Assembly (NCBI RefSeq): GCF_900103455.1
Contig: NZ_FNHI01000005.1
Location: forward strand, 1-64,000
Origin: Streptomyces wuyuanensis
GTDB taxonomy: Bacteria > Actinomycetota > Actinomycetes > Streptomycetales > Streptomycetaceae
DNA length: 64,000 nt
Direction of reading: 5' to 3'
The notes beneath the pieces were generated by a model that saw only the letters and a list, made by a program, of their open reading frames with translations, did not search any database and had not been told where the DNA came from. The translations under genes were made by a program, and so were the position numbers. Below are positions 41,909 to 50,599 of this stretch, piece by piece. The stretch's first letter is position 1. The number at the start of each line of letters is the position of its first letter.

Positions 41909-42166
41909 TCAGTAGTGGTAGCGGGCCTTGATGATGACGACCTGCTTGTCGTCGGCTCGGTAGACGAGGCGGTGCTCGTCGTCGATGCGACGGGACCAGT
42001 ACCCCGACAGATCGCCCTTCAGCGGTTCAGGCTTGCCGATTCCGGTGAAGGGGTCCCGCTGGATCTCGCTGATCAGCCTGTTGATCTTCTTCGCCAACTG
42101 CTTGTTGGTGGTCTGCCAGTAGAGGTAGTCCTCCCAACCCGTGGGCCGGAACCGTACGTCCCTCAC
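41909..42166 (-). CDS. yoeB: YoeB-type toxin, ribosome-dependent mRNA interferase
   Basis: 85 residues, nearly collinear with E. coli Yoe[48 protein letters not shown] and a RYHY end. Catalytic residues equivalent to E. coli Glu46, Arg65, His83 and Tyr84 are kept at 47, 66, 84 and 85. YoeB cleaves mRNA in the ribosomal A site. GTG 42166 overlaps the antitoxin stop (GTGA), so production follows the antitoxin. Complete and apparently functional although next to a dead IS701 copy. Confidence 0.95.
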   Translation of the reverse strand: MRDVRFRPTGWEDYLYWQTTNKQLAKKINRLISEIQRDPFTGIGKPEPLKGDLSGYWSRRIDDEHRLVYRADDKQVVIIKARYHY

Positions 42167-42441
42167 TCTTCGTCCTCCAGCATGGCGTCGAGCTCCTCCA
42201 TGGTCTTCTCGATCACGGGGGTCTCGGTCGCCTTGTCCGCGGCGACGGCGGCCATGAGGCGCGCGGCATTGGCGGGGGAGCGCAGGAGGTAGACGGTCTC
42301 CTGCCAGGAACGGTAGTCGTCGGCGGACATCAGGACGGCATTGCCGCCCTTGGAGGCGATCTCCACGGGTTCGTGGTCGTCGTTGACCTGCTGGATCAGT
42401 GGGAACAGCTTGGCGCGGGCCTCGCTGGCGGAGATGGCCAC
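42163..42441 (-). CDS. yefM: YefM/Phd-type antitoxin
   Basis: 92 residues. The N-terminal Phd/YefM DNA-binding fold reads [40 protein letters not shown]; the C-terminal acidic helices ([15 protein letters not shown]) neutralise the toxin. GTG 42441 is fixed by AAGGAGGAG. First gene of the toxin-antitoxin operon; the large inverted repeat at 42459-42510 directly upstream should be its operator. Confidence 0.95.
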   Translation of the reverse strand: MAISASEARAKLFPLIQQVNDDHEPVEIASKGGNAVLMSADDYRSWQETVYLLRSPANAARLMAAVAADKATETPVIEKTMEELDAMLEDEE

Positions 42442-42458
42442 GTCGCTCCTCCTTCGGC

Positions 42459-42510
42459 AGTGGTACAGGAACACCGTACCGCAATGGCGGTACGGTGTTC
42501 CTGTACCACT
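42459..42510. promoter_or_regulatory. 52-base perfect inverted repeat, probable YefM operator
   Basis: Two 24-base arms with no mismatch and the spacer AATG. Four GTAC cores lie at 42463, 42476, 42490 and 42503, spaced 13, 14 and 13 bases. YefM-type antitoxins recognise TGTACA-like palindromes, so the arm pair gives several sites for cooperative binding. It ends 18 bases before the antitoxin start. Confidence 0.8.
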
Positions 42511-42561
42511 CATGCTTTCCGGATGCCCACCCAGCCACCGGGGCGTGTGCGGTCTGCAGAA

Positions 42562-42605
42562 GCGCCTGTGGGCCGCACCCCTCGAGGGGTGCGGCCCACA
42601 GGCGC
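42562..42605 (-). terminator. pyruvate kinase terminator, 44-base palindrome
   Basis: GCGCCTGTGGGCCGCACCCC and its complement with TCGA in the centre, so the whole is a perfect palindrome. It lies 15 bases after the pyk stop on the leftward strand. Confidence 0.9.
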
Positions 42606-42620
42606 GAGCGGTCAGGCCGG

Positions 42621-44054
42621 TCAGGACGGGTGCTTGTCGCCGCCCAGGTGGTGCACCCGGACCATGTTCGTCGTGCCGGGGATGCCCGGAGGTGAACCCG
42701 CCGTGATGATCATGACGTCGCCCTCGCTGTAGCGCTGGAGCTTCAGCAGCGCCGCGTCCACGAGGTCGACCATCGCGTCGGTGGTCTCCACGAACGGGGC
42801 GATGAAGGGCTCGACGCCCCAGCTCAGGGTGAGCTGGTTGCGGGTGGAGTCGTCCGTGGTGAAGGCGAGGATCGGCTGCTCGGCGCGGTAGCGGGAGAGT
42901 CGGCGGGCGGTGTCGCCGGACTTGGTGAAGGCGACCAGCGCCTTGCCTCCGAGGAAGTCGGCGATCTCGGCGGCGGCGCGGGCGACCGAACCGCCCTGGG
43001 TGCGCGGCTTCTTGCCCGGGACCAGGGGCTGCAGGCCCTTGGAGAGGAGCTCCTCCTCCGCCGCGCTGACGATCTTGGACATCGTCTTGACGGTCTCGAT
43101 CGGGTACGCGCCCACCGAGGACTCGGCCGAGAGCATGACCGCGTCCGCGCCGTCCAGGATCGCGTTGGCGACGTCGGACGCCTCGGCGCGGGTCGGGCGG
43201 GAGTTGGTGATCATCGACTCCATCATCTGGGTCGCGACGATCACCGGCTTGGCGTTGCGCCGGCACAGCTCGATCAGCCGCTTCTGCACCATCGGGACCC
43301 GCTCCAGCGGGTACTCGACGGCCAGGTCGCCGCGCGCCACCATCACACCGTCGAAGGCCATGACGACGTCCGCCATGTTCTCGACGGCCTGCGGCTTCTC
43401 CACCTTGGCGATGACGGGGACCCGGCGGCCCTCCTCGTCCATCACCTTGTGGACGTCCTTGACGTCGCCGGCGTCCCGCACGAAGGAGAGCGCGACCAGG
43501 TCGCAGCCCATGCGCAGCGCGAAGCGGAGGTCCTCGACGTCCTTCTCCGACAGGGCGGGGACGTTCACGGCCGCACCGGGCAGGTTGATGCCCTTGTGGT
43601 CGGAGATGACGCCGCCCTCGATGACGACGGTCTTCACCCTCGGTCCCTCGATCTCGACCGCGCGCAGCTCGACGTTGCCGTCGTTGATCAGGATCTGGTC
43701 GCCCTTGGAGACGTCGCCGGGCAGGCCCTTGTACGTCGTGCCGCAGATCGACTTGTCACCCGGCACGTCCTCGGTGGTGATCGTGAACTCGTCACCGCGG
43801 ACCAGCTCGACCGGTCCCTCGGCGAAGGTCTCCAGACGGATCTTCGGGCCCTGGAGGTCGGCGAGCACGCCCACGGCGCGGCCGGTCTCCGCCGTCGCGC
43901 GGCGGAGACGGTCGTACCGCTCCTGGTGCTCCGCGTGGGTCCCGTGGCTCATGTTGAAACGGGCCACGTTCATGCCGGCCTCGATGAGCGCTTTCAGCTG
44001 CTCGTAGGAGTCGACGGCTGGGCCCAGTGTGCAGACGATTTTGGAACGGCGCAT
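42621..44054 (-). CDS. pyk: pyruvate kinase
   Basis: 477 residues. Converts phosphoenolpyruvate and ADP to pyruvate and ATP in the cytosol. Motifs: [45 protein letters not shown] (catalytic Lys), [24 protein letters not shown] and the C-terminal effector domain with [22 protein letters not shown] 44054. TAGGAT lies seven bases upstream, so the mRNA may be leaderless or have a very short leader. Clusters with ackA, pta and pfkA. Confidence 0.97.
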   Translation of the reverse strand: MRRSKIVCTLGPAVDSYEQLKALIEAGMNVARFNMSHGTHAEHQERYDRLRRATAETGRAVGVLADLQGPKIRLETFAEGPVELVRGDEFTITTEDVPGDKSICGTTYKGLPGDVSKGDQILINDGNVELRAVEIEGPRVKTVVIEGGVISDHKGINLPGAAVNVPALSEKDVEDLRFALRMGCDLVALSFVRDAGDVKDVHKVMDEEGRRVPVIAKVEKPQAVENMADVVMAFDGVMVARGDLAVEYPLERVPMVQKRLIELCRRNAKPVIVATQMMESMITNSRPTRAEASDVANAILDGADAVMLSAESSVGAYPIETVKTMSKIVSAAEEELLSKGLQPLVPGKKPRTQGGSVARAAAEIADFLGGKALVAFTKSGDTARRLSRYRAEQPILAFTTDDSTRNQLTLSWGVEPFIAPFVETTDAMVDLVDAALLKLQRYSEGDVMIITAGSPPGIPGTTNMVRVHHLGGDKHPS

Positions 44055-44061
44055 GAGGCGG

Positions 44062-44095
44062 ATCCTATCGGTTTGTTTCTACGCGGAATATTCCG
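44062..44095 (-). promoter_or_regulatory. pyk promoter elements
   Basis: Leftward TAGGAT (44062-44067), a good Streptomyces -10, lies seven bases before the pyk ATG. The perfect palindrome CGGAATATTCCG (44084-44095) sits in the -30 area and may be an operator; no TTGAC-like -35 is evident. Confidence 0.4.
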
Positions 44096-44145
44096 TCTGG
44101 TGGAATGTACAAATGGGCACCCGGCCGCTCAGGCGTTGCTCTTTC

Positions 44146-45387
44146 TCACTCCGCTCGGCCGCGACCCTCACGGCCCGCGCCGACCAGCGCGAAGGTCTGC
44201 CGGGCGATCTCCAGTTCCTCGTCGGTCGGCACCACGGCGACCGCCACCCGTGCGTGGTCGGGCGAGACGAGCCGCGGCACGTCCGACCGTACGGCGTTGA
44301 GGTCCGCGTCCACCACGAGCCCCAGCTCCTCCAGGCCGGCGACGGCAGCCTCGCGCACGGGGGCGGAGTTCTCGCCCACCCCCGCCGTGAAAACCACCGC
44401 GTCCACCCGTCCGAGCACCGCGTAGTAGGCACCGATGTACTTCTTCAGCCGGTGGACGTAGATCTCGAAGGCGAGCCGGGCGCTCTCGTCCCCCTCCTCG
44501 ATCCGCCGCCGGATCTCCCGCATGTCGTTGTCACCGCACAGGCCGACCAGGCCGCTCCTCTTGTTGAGCAGCACGTCGACGTCGTCCTCGGACATCCCGG
44601 CCACCCGCTTGAGGTGGAACGTGACCGCCGGGTCGATGTCACCGGAGCGGGTACCCATCACCAGCCCCTCCAAGGGGGTCAGTCCCATGGACGTGTCCAC
44701 GCAGCGCCCGCCCCGGACCGCGGACGCCGACGCGCCGTTGCCCAGGTGCAGCACGATCACGTTCACCTCCTCCGGCTCCTTGCCCAGGAGCTCGGCGGCC
44801 CGGCGCGACACGTACGCGTGCGAGGTGCCGTGGAAGCCGTAGCGGCGGATCCGGTGCGCGTCCGCCGTCTCCACGTCGATCGCGTAGCGCGCCGCGTACT
44901 CCGGCATGGTCGTGTGGAACGCGGTGTCGAAGACGGCGACCTGGGGCAGGTCGGGGCGGAGCGCCCGGGCCGTGCGGATGCCGGTGATGTTGGCCGGGTT
45001 GTGCAGCGGCGCCACGGGGACCAGGCGCTCGATCTCCGCCAGGACCTCGTCGGTGATCAGGGTGGGGGCGGAGAACTTCAGTCCTCCGTGCACCACCCGG
45101 TGGCCGATCGCCGCCAGCTCGGGGGAGTCCAGGCCCAGTCCGTCGTGCGCCAGTTCGTCGGCGACCGCCTTCAGCGCGGCGGCGTGGTCCGGGATCGGGC
45201 CGGTGCGCTCGCGCTTCCCGGCGCCGGCCGGCCCGGTGTTCACCACCCGGGAGGTCTCCTCCCCGATCCGCTCGACGAGACCGACGGCCGGCCGGGTGCC
45301 GTCCTCCATGTCGAGCAGCTGGTACTTCACCGACGAGGAGCCGGAGTTGAGGACCAGCACACGAGTGGCGTTGGCGGAACCGGTCAT
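44146..45387 (-). CDS. ackA: acetate kinase
   Basis: 413 residues. Interconverts acetyl phosphate plus ADP with acetate plus ATP. ASKHA motifs: RVLVLNSGSSSVKYQLL (phosphate 1), AIGHRVVHGG, FDTAFHTTMPE (catalytic Asp), RRYGFHGTSHAYVS, HLGNGASASAV and FTAGVGENSAPVRE. ATG 45387 overlaps the pta stop (ATGA), so pta and ackA are coupled. Separated by 91 bases from pyk. Confidence 0.97.
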   Translation of the reverse strand: MTGSANATRVLVLNSGSSSVKYQLLDMEDGTRPAVGLVERIGEETSRVVNTGPAGAGKRERTGPIPDHAAALKAVADELAHDGLGLDSPELAAIGHRVVHGGLKFSAPTLITDEVLAEIERLVPVAPLHNPANITGIRTARALRPDLPQVAVFDTAFHTTMPEYAARYAIDVETADAHRIRRYGFHGTSHAYVSRRAAELLGKEPEEVNVIVLHLGNGASASAVRGGRCVDTSMGLTPLEGLVMGTRSGDIDPAVTFHLKRVAGMSEDDVDVLLNKRSGLVGLCGDNDMREIRRRIEEGDESARLAFEIYVHRLKKYIGAYYAVLGRVDAVVFTAGVGENSAPVREAAVAGLEELGLVVDADLNAVRSDVPRLVSPDHARVAVAVVPTDEELEIARQTFALVGAGREGRGRAE

Positions 45388-47465
45388 GCGGTGGACTCCT
45401 GACCCTGGGACTGGATCGCGGTGATCGCGACCGTGTTGACGATGTCGCTGACGAGTGCGCCGCGCGAGAGGTCGTTGACCGGCTTGCGCAGCCCCTGGAG
45501 CACCGGGCCCACGGCGACGGCGCCGGCCGAGCGCTGCACGGCCTTGTAGGTGTTGTTGCCGGTGTTGAGGTCGGGGAAGATCAGGACGGTGGCCTGACCC
45601 GCGACCTCCGAGTCCGGCAACTTGGTCGCCGCGACGGACGGCTCGACCGCCGCGTCGTACTGGATCGGGCCCTCGATCCGCAGCTCGGGGTGGCGCTCGC
45701 GCACCAGCTTGGTCGCCTCGCGCACCTTGTCCACGTCCGCGCCGGAGCCGGACGTGCCGGTGGAGTACGACAGCATCGCGATCCGCGGCTCGACGCCGAA
45801 GCGCGAGGCCGTCGCCGCCGACTGCACCGCGATGTCAGCCAGCTGCTCGGCGTCCGGGTCCGGGTTGACCGCGCAGTCGCCGTACACGAGCACCTTGTCG
45901 GCCAGGCACATGAAGAACACGGACGAGACGATCGACGCCCCGGGCTTGGTCTTGATGATCTCGAAGGCGGGGCGGATCGTGGCGGCCGTGGAGTGGACCG
46001 AGCCCGACACCATGCCGTCGGCCAGGCCCTCCTGGACCATCAGCGTGCCGAAGTAGTTGACGTCCGAGACGACGTCGTGGGCCAGTTCGACCGTGACGCC
46101 CTTGTGGGCGCGCATCTGCGCGTACAGCTCGGCGAAACGGGGCCGCAGCTCGGAGGTCGCGGGGTCGATCAGCCGGACGTCGCCCAGGTCGATGCCGAGG
46201 TCGGCGGCCTTCTTGCGGATGACGTCGGTGTCCCCGAGCAGCGTCAGGTCGCAGACGTCGCGGCGCACCAGTACGTCCGCGGCGCGCAGCACGCGCTCCT
46301 CGGTGCCCTCGGGCAGCACCACGCGGCGGCGGTCGGCGCGGGCCTGCTCCAGCAGGTCGTGCTCGAACATCATGGGGGTGACCCGTCCCGTACGGGCGAC
46401 CTCCAGGCGCGCGAGCAGCCCGGCGGTGTCGACGTGTCGCTCGAAGAGGCCGAGCGCCGTCTCCGCCTTGCGCGGGGTGGCGGCGTTCAACTTGCCTTCC
46501 AGCGAGAAGAGTTCGGCCGCGGTGGGCCAGGAGCCGCCGGGCACCGAGATGACGGGGGTGCCGGGGGCGAGACGGGACGCCAGGGTGAGGATCGACTCGC
46601 CGGGGCGCTCGTCGAGGGTCAGCAGCAGGCCCGCGATGGGCGGGGTGCCCGCGGAGTGGGCCGCCAGAGCGCCCACCACCAGGTCGGCCCGGTCGCCGGG
46701 GGTGACCAGCATGCATCCCGGCTTCAGGGCGTTCAGGACGTTCGGCAGCATCGCGCCGCCGAAGACGAAGTCGAGCGCGTCCCGGGCGAGCCCGGCATCG
46801 TCCCCGAGCAGCACGGTGGCCCCCAGGGCCTGGCTGACCTGGGCGACCGTGGGCGCGGCCAGCGCCGGCTCGTCGGGGAGGACGTAGCAGGGGACTGGTA
46901 GCCGGGCGGTGAGGCGCTCGGCGATCGCGTCGCGGTCGTCGGCGGCGACCCGGTTCACGATCATCGCGAGGACGTCGCAGCCCAGCACCTCGTAGGCGCG
47001 GTGGGCGTTGCGGGCCTCGGCCCGTACGGACTCGGCCGTCTGGCCCTTGCCGCCGACGACGGCTATCACCGACGCGCCGAACTCGTTGGCCAGCCGGGCG
47101 TTGAAGGCCAGCTCGTCGGGGAGTTGGGTGGCGCGGAAGTCGGTGCCGAGGACGAGTACGACCTCGTAGTCGCGGGCCACCTCGTGGAAGCGGTCGACCA
47201 GCCGGGACACCAGCTCGTCGGTGCCTTTCTCGGCCTGCAGCGCCGCCGCCTCGTGGTAGTCCATGCCGTACGCGGTCGCGGGGTCCTGGGAGAGCCGGTA
47301 GCGCACCCGCAGCAGATCGAACAGACGATCGGGGCCATCGTGCACAAGGGGCCGGAACACCCCCACGCGGTCCACCTGGCGGGTCAGGAGCTCCATGACT
47401 CCCAGGTCCACCACCTGGCGGCCGTCCCCGCGGTCGATCCCGGTCACGTACACGCTGCGCGTCAC
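45384..47465 (-). CDS. pta: phosphate acetyltransferase, long type
   Basis: 693 residues. Makes acetyl phosphate from acetyl-CoA. The long form has an N-terminal P-loop-like AAA/DTB-synthetase domain (SVYVTGIDRGDGRQVVDL to about 190), a DRTGG domain (to about 370) and the catalytic PTA_PTB domain with RVVLPEGTEERVLRAA, SVHSTAATIRPAFEII, FFMCLADKVLVYGDCA, YSTGTSGSG and FPDLNTGNNTYKAVQR. GTG 47465 is preceded by AGGAGAG. The N-terminal P-loop is GIDRGDGR, not a canonical GKT. Shares a compact promoter region with pfkA. Confidence 0.96.
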   Translation of the reverse strand: MTRSVYVTGIDRGDGRQVVDLGVMELLTRQVDRVGVFRPLVHDGPDRLFDLLRVRYRLSQDPATAYGMDYHEAAALQAEKGTDELVSRLVDRFHEVARDYEVVLVLGTDFRATQLPDELAFNARLANEFGASVIAVVGGKGQTAESVRAEARNAHRAYEVLGCDVLAMIVNRVAADDRDAIAERLTARLPVPCYVLPDEPALAAPTVAQVSQALGATVLLGDDAGLARDALDFVFGGAMLPNVLNALKPGCMLVTPGDRADLVVGALAAHSAGTPPIAGLLLTLDERPGESILTLASRLAPGTPVISVPGGSWPTAAELFSLEGKLNAATPRKAETALGLFERHVDTAGLLARLEVARTGRVTPMMFEHDLLEQARADRRRVVLPEGTEERVLRAADVLVRRDVCDLTLLGDTDVIRKKAADLGIDLGDVRLIDPATSELRPRFAELYAQMRAHKGVTVELAHDVVSDVNYFGTLMVQEGLADGMVSGSVHSTAATIRPAFEIIKTKPGASIVSSVFFMCLADKVLVYGDCAVNPDPDAEQLADIAVQSAATASRFGVEPRIAMLSYSTGTSGSGADVDKVREATKLVRERHPELRIEGPIQYDAAVEPSVAATKLPDSEVAGQATVLIFPDLNTGNNTYKAVQRSAGAVAVGPVLQGLRKPVNDLSRGALVSDIVNTVAITAIQSQGQESTA

Positions 47466-47535
47466 GCGTGCTCTCCTGTCCTGCTGGGCTGCGATCGAGC
47501 GCGAGGTCCTGGCGCGCTCGGGGTCTCGAGAAAAC

Positions 47536-47564
47536 TCGATAGGGTGGCAATATCCCCTTGACAA
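47536..47564 (-). promoter_or_regulatory. pta-ackA promoter, overlapping a divergent pfkA -35
   Basis: Leftward TTGTCA (47559-47564) and TATCGA (47536-47541) are 17 bases apart, 71 bases before the pta start. On the other strand TTGACA (47558-47563) could be the -35 of pfkA with TAAGGC at 47581. The two -35 boxes occupy the same bases. Confidence 0.45.
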
Positions 47565-47699
47565 TACCTCTACGGATAGGTAAGGCGCCCGCCGGGTGGC
47601 GGGTCGTCCGGGGCCTCTGGACCGGCAGGGACCCGGGCGTGCGTGTGAGAATCGAAACGAGGCTCACTGGTACCACGAGCGAGCAGGAGACACGGCACG

Positions 47700-48725
47700 A
47701 TGCGCATCGGAATTCTGACCGCAGGGGGCGACTGTCCCGGCCTCAACGCAGTGATCCGGTCGGTCGTGCACCGTGCGCTGACCGGCTACGGGGACGAAGT
47801 CCTGGGATTCGAGGACGGGTTCAAGGGTCTCCTCGAGGGCCACTACCGCACCCTGGATCTCAACGCGGTGAGCGGCATCCTCGCCCGCGGGGGCACGATC
47901 CTCGGATCGGCCCGGCTCGAACGCTCCCGGCTCCGCGAAGCCGCCGAGAACGGCGCCGAGTTGGCGCGGAAGCACGGCCTGGACGCCCTCATCCCGGTGG
48001 GCGGCGAGGGCACGCTGACCGCCGCGCGGATGCTGTCGGACGCCGGCATGCCCGTCGTCGGTGTGCCGAAGACGATCGACAACGACATCTCCTCCACGGA
48101 CCGCACCTTCGGCTTCGACACCGCCGTCACGGTGGCCACGGAGGCCATCGACCGGCTCAAGACCACCGCGGAGTCCCACCAGCGGGTCATGGTCGTGGAG
48201 GTCATGGGGCGGCACGCGGGCTGGATCGCGCTGGAGTCCGGCATGGCGGGCGGGGCGCACGGGATCTGCCTGCCCGAGCGGCCCTTCCTGATCGAGGACC
48301 TGGTGAAGATGGTCGAGGAACGCTTCGCCCGGGGCAAGAAGTTCGCGGTCATCTGCGTCGCCGAGGGCGCGCACCCGGCCGAGGGCTCCATGGAGTACAA
48401 GAAGGGCGAGATCGACCAGTACGGGCACGAGCGCTTCACCGGCATCGGCACCCGGTTGGCCGCCGAGCTGGAACGGCGGATGGGCAAGGAGGCGCGGCCG
48501 GTCATCCTCGGCCACGTCCAGCGGGGCGGTACGCCCACCGCCTACGACCGGGTGCTCGCCAACCGCTTCGGCTGGCACGCCGTCGAGGCCGTTCACCGCG
48601 GCGAGTTCGGGAGGATGACCGCGCTGCGCGGCACCGAGGTGGTCACGGTGCCGCTCGCCGAGGCGGTGACCCGGCTCAAGACGGTGCCGGAGGACCGGGT
48701 CCGCGAGGCCGAGTCGGTCTTCTGA
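47700..48725 (+). CDS. pfkA: 6-phosphofructokinase
   Basis: 341 residues. Phosphorylates fructose 6-phosphate. Motifs: GILTAGGDCPGLNAVIR, GGEGTL (101-106) and PKTIDNDISSTDRTFGFDTA with catalytic Asp127, EVMGRHAGWIAL and GHVQRGGTPTAYDR. Residues 104 and 124 are Gly and Lys; Gly104 marks ATP use, and the Gly/Lys pair is typical of actinobacterial ATP-dependent enzymes rather than the Asp/Lys PPi type. ATG 47700 with GAGACACG upstream. Divergent from pta-ackA. Confidence 0.96.
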   Translation: MRIGILTAGGDCPGLNAVIRSVVHRALTGYGDEVLGFEDGFKGLLEGHYRTLDLNAVSGILARGGTILGSARLERSRLREAAENGAELARKHGLDALIPVGGEGTLTAARMLSDAGMPVVGVPKTIDNDISSTDRTFGFDTAVTVATEAIDRLKTTAESHQRVMVVEVMGRHAGWIALESGMAGGAHGICLPERPFLIEDLVKMVEERFARGKKFAVICVAEGAHPAEGSMEYKKGEIDQYGHERFTGIGTRLAAELERRMGKEARPVILGHVQRGGTPTAYDRVLANRFGWHAVEAVHRGEFGRMTALRGTEVVTVPLAEAVTRLKTVPEDRVREAESVF

Positions 48726-48749
48726 CCGGCCGCGTGCGCGGCAGGGGCC

Positions 48750-48792
48750 CGTCCGCCGGCCCCGGTCGCGGTGCGGCAGGGGCCGGCGGACG
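48750..48792. terminator. bidirectional terminator after pfkA
   Basis: Perfect 14-bp stem (CGTCCGCCGGCCCC and complement) with a 15-base loop, between convergent pfkA and the phosphatase gene. Confidence 0.8.
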
Positions 48793-48823
48793 GACGCAAC
48801 CCGCGCGGAGGGCGCGGACCGGC

Positions 48824-49501
48824 TCAGGACAGCTTGCCGTCGTAGTCGGGCAGCTTGAACGTGCGCTCGGCATGGCCGCCGACCAGGTCGCTGGGCCGGT
48901 TGCCGACGTTGGCGACGATCGTGTAGCCCTTGGCCTCGATCTCCGCCCGCTTGCCGGTCTTGTACGCGCTGACCTCGTCGAACAGGTCCGGCAGACTGCG
49001 CACGTACAGACCGTCCACCGGGTACCCGGCCCTCTTGAGGTTGTACGACGTCAGCGACTCGATGATGTCGGGGCGGGCGGTGACGAAGAAGATGTCCACT
49101 CCGCGGGAGTCCGCGTAGCGGACGAGGTCCAGGACCTGCCGGACCGCGGGCGTCGGGTACTCCCAGAAGTAGTGGAAGTCGGTCTCCAACGAGGTGTTGT
49201 CGATGTCCAGCACCATGGCCAGCCGCTGCCCGGAGGCATTGGCCGTGCGCTGCTCGATGTAGGGGCGGGCGGTGGCGAGGGCCGCCGTGACGTCCCGCTG
49301 CCAGGTCGCGTAGTCGATGCCGGCGAGGCCGGCGGCGGTGAGGTCCGAGCGCTGCGGCGCGTGGGTGGTGACGGAGGCGGCGGCCGGGGTCTTCGGTGCG
49401 GCGCTCGCGGTGTCCGCCGAGGCCGTGGCCGTCATGGACGTGGTGAGGGCCAGCGCGGCGGCCGTGACCGCGGCGCGGGTGGTCCATCTGCGTACATGCA
49501 T
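48824..49501 (-). CDS. secreted HAD-family acid phosphatase
   Basis: 225 residues. A signal peptide (MHVRRWTTRAAVTAAALALTT...ATASA) precedes a class B/C acid phosphatase-like HAD domain: nucleophile motif VLDIDNTSLETD (Asp-x-Asp), second motif FFVTARPD, Lys in YKTGKRAEIEA and ANVGNRPSDLVGGHAE as motif IV (acidic DLxGG). Expected to release phosphate from organic esters outside the cell. ATG 49501 has AGGAG twelve bases upstream. A longer frame upstream lacks a signal peptide start. No clear Pho box seen. Confidence 0.9.
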   Translation of the reverse strand: MHVRRWTTRAAVTAAALALTTSMTATASADTASAAPKTPAAASVTTHAPQRSDLTAAGLAGIDYATWQRDVTAALATARPYIEQRTANASGQRLAMVLDIDNTSLETDFHYFWEYPTPAVRQVLDLVRYADSRGVDIFFVTARPDIIESLTSYNLKRAGYPVDGLYVRSLPDLFDEVSAYKTGKRAEIEAKGYTIVANVGNRPSDLVGGHAERTFKLPDYDGKLS

Positions 49502-49727
49502 GGGGGGTTCGCTCCTGAGGGAGGTCCGGTGGACGCCCGCCGGCCGGGGAGAGCCGCGGGCCTTGGCATGTTCGCGTTCAACCATGGACGGAATGAAGCG
49601 TTCTATCTACCCCCTGGTAACTACGTAATGGCGGAAGGGGGATTCGGGTCCGCGCACCCGTCGCCGGGCAGTGGTGAGGGAACCGGCGCCGCCCGCCGAA
49701 GGGCGCGGCCGGCGTGCCGGGAGGGCA

Positions 49728-50423
49728 TCAGCCGGGGGTGAGGGCCCAGAAGTGCTCGACGATCCGGTCGAGGAAGTCCTTGCCGGACTCCCCGGAGCCG
49801 GCCGAGGCCCCCCAGCTGGAGGTGGCCGCCATCCGCGCGTGGTAGTCCGAGTGCAGCCGCTGCAGCGCGTCCTCCAGCTGACGTCCGGGAAGCGGCAGCA
49901 TCCTGGCGACCGGGCGGACGTACGCCTGCCAGCGGGTGGTCGCCGCGCTGCGCAGCAGCTCCGCCAGCTCCCCGTCGCGGCCGGTCGCCGTCAGCAGCTC
50001 GCGCGGGGTCAGGGACAGGGCCTCGGCGAGCGCGGCGGTCTGCCGCCCGTTTCCGCGCCAGCGGTTGCCGTCCTCCATACGCCGGTACGACGACGGGTCC
50101 ATGCCCACTCGGCGGGCCAGCTCGTCGACTCCCATGGCGCGGGCCATGCGGTGCTCGCGCAGGCTCTGGGGAGTGCCGAGCAACTCGCCCGGCGAGCACC
50201 ACAGCACTCCCGCCAGCGCGGTCAGTTCCCGGGAGTCCGGCGCCAGCAGTCCCCGTTCCCAGGCCACCACGGTGTCCGCGGTGACCCGGAGCCCGTACTG
50301 GGCCTGGAGCCCGTACGCGACATGGCCCGGCGCCATCCCCAGGGCCTCGCGCAGTCGGCGGGCGGCGGGAGCGTTGAAAGGCGGGGTGGAGTGCACGCGC
50401 ACACCGTAGGAGCGGAGAGTCAC
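49728..50423 (-). CDS. helix-turn-helix protein with two Xre-like HTH regions
   Basis: 231 residues, GTG 50423. The N-terminal third has an HTH-like segment (ARRLREALGMAPGHVAYGLQ ... VTADTVVAWERGLLAPDSREL), followed by a second Xre-type HTH (REHRMARAMGVDELARRVGMDPSSYRRMEDGNRWR). The C-terminal 90 residues are helical with conserved-looking WQAYVRPVARMLPLPGRQLED. Fully soluble. Matches a conserved Streptomyces helix-turn-helix family by memory; regulon unknown. Lies alone between the phosphatase and sugar transporter genes. Confidence 0.83.
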   Translation of the reverse strand: MTLRSYGVRVHSTPPFNAPAARRLREALGMAPGHVAYGLQAQYGLRVTADTVVAWERGLLAPDSRELTALAGVLWCSPGELLGTPQSLREHRMARAMGVDELARRVGMDPSSYRRMEDGNRWRGNGRQTAALAEALSLTPRELLTATGRDGELAELLRSAATTRWQAYVRPVARMLPLPGRQLEDALQRLHSDYHARMAATSSWGASAGSGESGKDFLDRIVEHFWALTPG

Positions 50424-50599
50424 CTCCGGCTACGGTGCGTTCCCCCAAGCCGGAAACTCGTAGAAAGGTCCACCGGGCCGGTCCGGCGGCGGTGGGCCGT
50501 TCCCATGAGACGTGAGGGGCTGCGCGCCTCGCGGGCGAAGCGCGGCACCGCCGGCGGGTGGTCCGCCGCGTCGATGATCCCCCGGGCGCCCGCCTCGGG

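Noticed and set aside
44105..45402. Plus-strand frames antisense to ackA
   Set aside because: Composition is a shadow of the real gene and acetate kinase motifs are complete on the other strand.
49502..49640. Pho box upstream of the acid phosphatase
   Set aside because: GTTCGC and GTTCAA occur but six bases apart, not the 11-base period of PhoP boxes.
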